Part shown: piece by piece, positions 61,055 through 64,000 of the stretch
Numbering within the stretch: position 1 is the stretch's first letter
Layout: each line of letters begins with the position of its first letter
NCBI GenBank assembly: GCA_014584345.1
Contig: JACTNB010000022.1
Coordinates: 1 to 64,000, forward strand
DNA from: Planctomycetota bacterium
GTDB taxonomy: Bacteria; Planctomycetota; Planctomycetia; Planctomycetales; Planctomycetaceae
Length of the DNA: 64,000 nt
Reading direction: 5' to 3'
Program-made: the position numbers and the translations under genes
Notes under the pieces: model-generated
What the model was told of the DNA's origin: nothing
What the model saw: the letters and a program-made list of their open reading frames with translations, nothing else
Databases searched by the model: none

Positions 61055-63073
61055 TCAGGCGGCGGATGAATCGGCCAGTTGCAGTTCCTCGAAAAGTGGT
61101 GCGAGATGAGCAGCGTAGTGCCGCCATTTTTCGAGAGAATCCCGATACAGGGGCTGACGTACCTGCCAGAGGGAGGCGGTATGCACGGCACGGCGATTCT
61201 CGTGAAAATCCAGGCAACCGGGCTCCCAGGGGAGTCCGCAAATATCTTCGATCAGTCGATGTGTTTCGGCCTCCTGGTTCTGCACCAGCTGTTCGTAGTC
61301 CACGACATGAATTCTGCCGGGCATCAGCGAGAACCAGTGCTCCATGAGTCGTTTCTGTTCGCGGTAGTACCGGGCGGTATCGCGCAAGTCGAAACTGAAC
61401 GCGTTGCCGATGCTGAAATTCTGGAAATAACAGGAGAGGCAGACATCCAGGGGATTGCGCCGGGTGTAGAGGATTGTTGCCTGGGGAAACAGCAGATGAA
61501 TCAGGCCGATGTGCAGAAAGTTATTCGGCATTTTGTCGGTCAGAAACGGTGCATTCCCGGCGACCTGTTGCAGACGCTGCAGATACTCCGCCACCATGCG
61601 ATTGATCAGGGATTGATCCAGGTGCCGCATGGAACGGGGATAGGCGAATTCGTCCCGGGCATCCGGAGCGGAGCGGAAGGGTAGATCCAGCATGGTTTGC
61701 ACAAGCATGCGTATCCCATCGAACTCCCCCGCGCCGCCCACCTGGGAATGGCTGGTCAAGATCTGGTCCACCAGAGTGGATCCCGAACGGGGCATGCCGA
61801 GGATGAAAATCGGCTGGCGCGACGTGGAACCGTGACCCCGCCAGCGTTCCAACAATTCCGGAGTAAAGTTCTCCTTGATCAGATCGATCAACCGTGGGAC
61901 ACGATCCAGTCGAAACTCCCTGGTTTTCCGGGCTCGCTGATTGCCCAGACGATAATACTCAAAGGCTCGATCATATTGTCCCAGGCGGTCGTAGTGCTTG
62001 CCCAGGCTGAAATACGCGCTGACCTGTTCCTCGGTGGTCAGTTGAGAATGTTCGAGCAGCTCGCCCAGTCGATTGGCCTCGTCTTCCGTGACCTGTTCGG
62101 CATTGAACGTGAACAGCGTGTAATAAGCCAGTGTGTGCTGAGGATGGTGCTGGATAATTTCGCGACAAAGCGCCGCGGCTTCCGAGAATTCTCCCTGGCT
62201 ATTCAGGGCGGCAGCCAGATTCATGAGGAAATCCGGGTGACGCGGTTGCAGGGCCACCGCAATGCGATAGTGTTCGATGGCGTTATCGAGGCGACCAAGT
62301 TGTTTGAACAGATTGCCAAGATTGAAGTGTGCCCCCGCGAATTGCGGCCTGATCGCAATGGCTTGCCTCAGGGCTGCTTCCGCCTCCGGAAATTTCTGCG
62401 TCTGCAACAGAACAGCCCCCAGATTGGACCAGCCGGCTGCACGGTGGGGATACTTGAGGGTGAGTGAACGGAAGATTTTTTCCGCAGCGTCTAATTTTTG
62501 CTGCCGTTGCAACACGCTTCCCAGATCATTCTGGAGTCGAAAATCCTCCGGTGACTCCCGGAGCGCGGCGAGATACGTTTGCTCCGCGCGGGCCCATTGC
62601 CCCGAACGCTCCAGCGCGATGCCGAGCTGATGCTGGGTATCCGTGTTTTTGGGGTCCAGTTCCAGCAGGCGCAGCCAGACATCGACCGCTTCGCCCGCGC
62701 GTCCACAAGCGAGCAGTAGCATGCCCAGATTTTTCCAGGCATCGGCGAAACGGGGGTCTTGTCGGGAAGCCCGGCGGAAATGCTCCTCCGCTTCCGGGAG
62801 TTTTCCGATCGCCTGCAGGACGGCTCCCTGATTGTTCCACAGGATGGCGGATTGGGGTTGCCTTTCCAGGGCTTGCTGGATGTAGGGGAAGGCTGCAGCG
62901 GAGTGGCCGCGATGATGTTCGATCAATCCGCGCAAGTGCAGGGCATCGACCTGAGGCGAGATGGCAAGTATCCGATCGTAAATGTCGGCAGCGGCATCCC
63001 AATCCCCGCGCTGATGTAGCGCGACCCCGCGCTGCAACTCATGCGACAGGTTGATCTTGGTTTCCGGACTCAT
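61055..63073 (-). CDS. TPR-sulfotransferase protein
   Basis: The 672-residue protein (ATG 63071-63073) has about nine TPRs (RGVALHQRGDWDAAADIYDR; AHFNLGNLFKQLGRLDNAIE) over residues 10-340 and a C-terminal sulfotransferase domain. The PAPS loop is FILGMPRSGSTLVDQIL near residue 428, with a 3' block NPLDVCLSCYFQNF. TPR-sulfotransferases of this kind are common in planctomycetes. It lies about 120 bases upstream of the fusion gene in the same direction. Confidence 0.88.
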   Translation of the reverse strand: MSPETKINLSHELQRGVALHQRGDWDAAADIYDRILAISPQVDALHLRGLIEHHRGHSAAAFPYIQQALERQPQSAILWNNQGAVLQAIGKLPEAEEHFRRASRQDPRFADAWKNLGMLLLACGRAGEAVDVWLRLLELDPKNTDTQHQLGIALERSGQWARAEQTYLAALRESPEDFRLQNDLGSVLQRQQKLDAAEKIFRSLTLKYPHRAAGWSNLGAVLLQTQKFPEAEAALRQAIAIRPQFAGAHFNLGNLFKQLGRLDNAIEHYRIAVALQPRHPDFLMNLAAALNSQGEFSEAAALCREIIQHHPQHTLAYYTLFTFNAEQVTEDEANRLGELLEHSQLTTEEQVSAYFSLGKHYDRLGQYDRAFEYYRLGNQRARKTREFRLDRVPRLIDLIKENFTPELLERWRGHGSTSRQPIFILGMPRSGSTLVDQILTSHSQVGGAGEFDGIRMLVQTMLDLPFRSAPDARDEFAYPRSMRHLDQSLINRMVAEYLQRLQQVAGNAPFLTDKMPNNFLHIGLIHLLFPQATILYTRRNPLDVCLSCYFQNFSIGNAFSFDLRDTARYYREQKRLMEHWFSLMPGRIHVVDYEQLVQNQEAETHRLIEDICGLPWEPGCLDFHENRRAVHTASLWQVRQPLYRDSLEKWRHYAAHLAPLFEELQLADSSAA

Positions 63074-63527
63074 GAACGTCTGGCTTCGTACACGGAGTTT
63101 AAGTTCGCACGGAAGCAGTGAACACGTTTGCGCACGTAATTGCCTCCGATGCAACCATCTCGTTTTTCTATCGGTTCCGTACGGTAACCGATTTGAGCGG
63201 CATTACCGCCAGAGACGGAACTTTCGGCAATGTTTACCCAGACTGTGGAATTCGCCATGGGCAGAACGCGGTGTCCAGAGGGCAGGCGTCCCCCTAGACT
63301 GCCTGCTTGACCCATTTTCCTTAACTGGTTCCGGGATTGAGCGGAAAGTCGCCGGGTGATTAAGATTTGCCAGTGGAACACGATTTTCAGGCGGTGATAC
63401 GTCGAAATGAATGATATTCCGTACCACATGACGGCCACGGGATGCCTGGGACGTGGCGTTCTACGAAGCCCGCCGCGGGCGGAACGTGTTATCAGCAGGC
63501 GATTTTTCGTTGAGGCAGGATGTCGAA

Positions 63528-64000
63528 ATGGTTACGCCGAATCAGCCGATGCTACGAATCCTTCGTGGCAAATCCCAATATCCCCTGCGTGCGATCGACC
63601 AGTCGCAATTTTTGATTGGGGCGGGAAGTAGCTGTCAGATCCAGCTTTCCGCGGGCGAAATTCCCATGATCTTCGCCGTTCTGCGTTTCGATGACGAGGG
63701 ATGTTGCCTCGTGGAAGCGATGCATAGCGAACCGGCCATGATCGTGAATGGAACGAGACAACGCTCGGCCAGCCTGCGGCATGGGGACCGCGTAGCGATC
63801 GGCTCCTATGAATTCGAATTCCTCTCGCCCCCGGGGAACGAGGGACAGAAGTCCCTGAAGTTGGACGACTTTGTAGCAGCCCAACCGAACATCCCCTATC
63901 CATTGATCATCCCCCAGGTTCCCGCCGATCTTTCAGCCCTTTCAGCCGAAGAACTGGTCGACCGCATCGAACGAGAACTGGAATTGCTGGAATTGCTGGG
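63528..64000 (+). CDS. FHA-like domain protein (cut by window edge)
   Basis: The frame from ATG 63528 (AGGA upstream) runs to the edge without a stop. About 157 residues are visible. They resemble an FHA phosphopeptide-binding fold (MLRILRGKSQYPLRAIDQSQ; FLIGAGSSCQIQLSAGEIPM; RHGDRVAIGSYEFEFLSP), although the usual GR and S-x-x-H motifs are weak. The C-terminal visible part becomes helical. It is divergent from the TPR-sulfotransferase gene. Confidence 0.65.
   Translation, partial: MVTPNQPMLRILRGKSQYPLRAIDQSQFLIGAGSSCQIQLSAGEIPMIFAVLRFDDEGCCLVEAMHSEPAMIVNGTRQRSASLRHGDRVAIGSYEFEFLSPPGNEGQKSLKLDDFVAAQPNIPYPLIIPQVPADLSALSAEELVDRIERELELLELL

Noticed and set aside
1..64000. CRISPR arrays, tRNA and rRNA genes
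   Set aside because: No repeat-spacer pattern and no recognisable cloverleaf or rRNA core was seen by reading; short tRNAs could still be missed without a scan.

Overview
The window reads as a chromosomal segment from a planctomycete. The evidence is a planctomycete/verrucomicrobial (PVM)-type bacterial microcompartment (BMC) locus, a DUF1559 prepilin-like fragment, Tat-exported Gfo/Idh/MocA oxidoreductases, a secreted sulfatase, a very large cytochrome/cupredoxin protein, and TPR-sulfotransferase proteins. Genus cannot be set from the sequence alone. No rRNA, tRNA or CRISPR array was seen.

Layout. 1-2400: the edge of an IS5-like transposase, a ZIP metal transporter, then a decayed stretch with short repeats and a frameshifted DUF1559 pseudogene. 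2425-11610 (minus): glutamate 5-kinase, an exported protein, an aldehyde dehydrogenase, a giant receptor-type Ser/Thr kinase and a MoxR ATPase. 11980-13338: a Tat-signal Gfo/Idh/MocA enzyme followed by a dispersed repeat. 13546-22000 (minus): the BMC operon with its DeoR-type regulator, closed by a clear intrinsic terminator. It encodes a class II aldolase, three BMC-P pentamers, two BMC-H hexamers, a CoA-acylating aldehyde dehydrogenase, PduL, acetate kinase, an RpiB-like protein and a small membrane protein. Together these fit fuculose/rhamnulose-1-phosphate cleavage to DHAP plus lactaldehyde, then lactaldehyde to acyl-CoA, acyl-phosphate, acid and ATP inside the shell.

22261-31119: a DUF2079 membrane protein, a MarR regulator, a WD40 protein, a Dabb protein, an SGNH hydrolase and the mreBCD shape operon. 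31268-32329: a barnase-like exported RNase directly followed by a barstar-like inhibitor. 32384-47725: a TPR/redoxin protein, a second Gfo/Idh/MocA gene with the same dispersed repeat at its 3' end, a 1525-residue cytochrome c/cupredoxin protein, a cupin, a dynamin-like GTPase, a BFD-type [2Fe-2S] protein, RuvA, a sulfatase and a BON-like protein. A perfect 14-bp parS core overlaps the stop codon of hrpA (47784-51734).

51920-63073 (all minus): fliS and a giant fliD, then a TylF-type methyltransferase, a sulfotransferase, a 1375-residue TPR/glycosyltransferase/sulfotransferase/methyltransferase fusion, and a TPR-sulfotransferase. This looks like a flagellar-cap plus surface-modification cluster. 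The window ends inside a divergent FHA-like gene.
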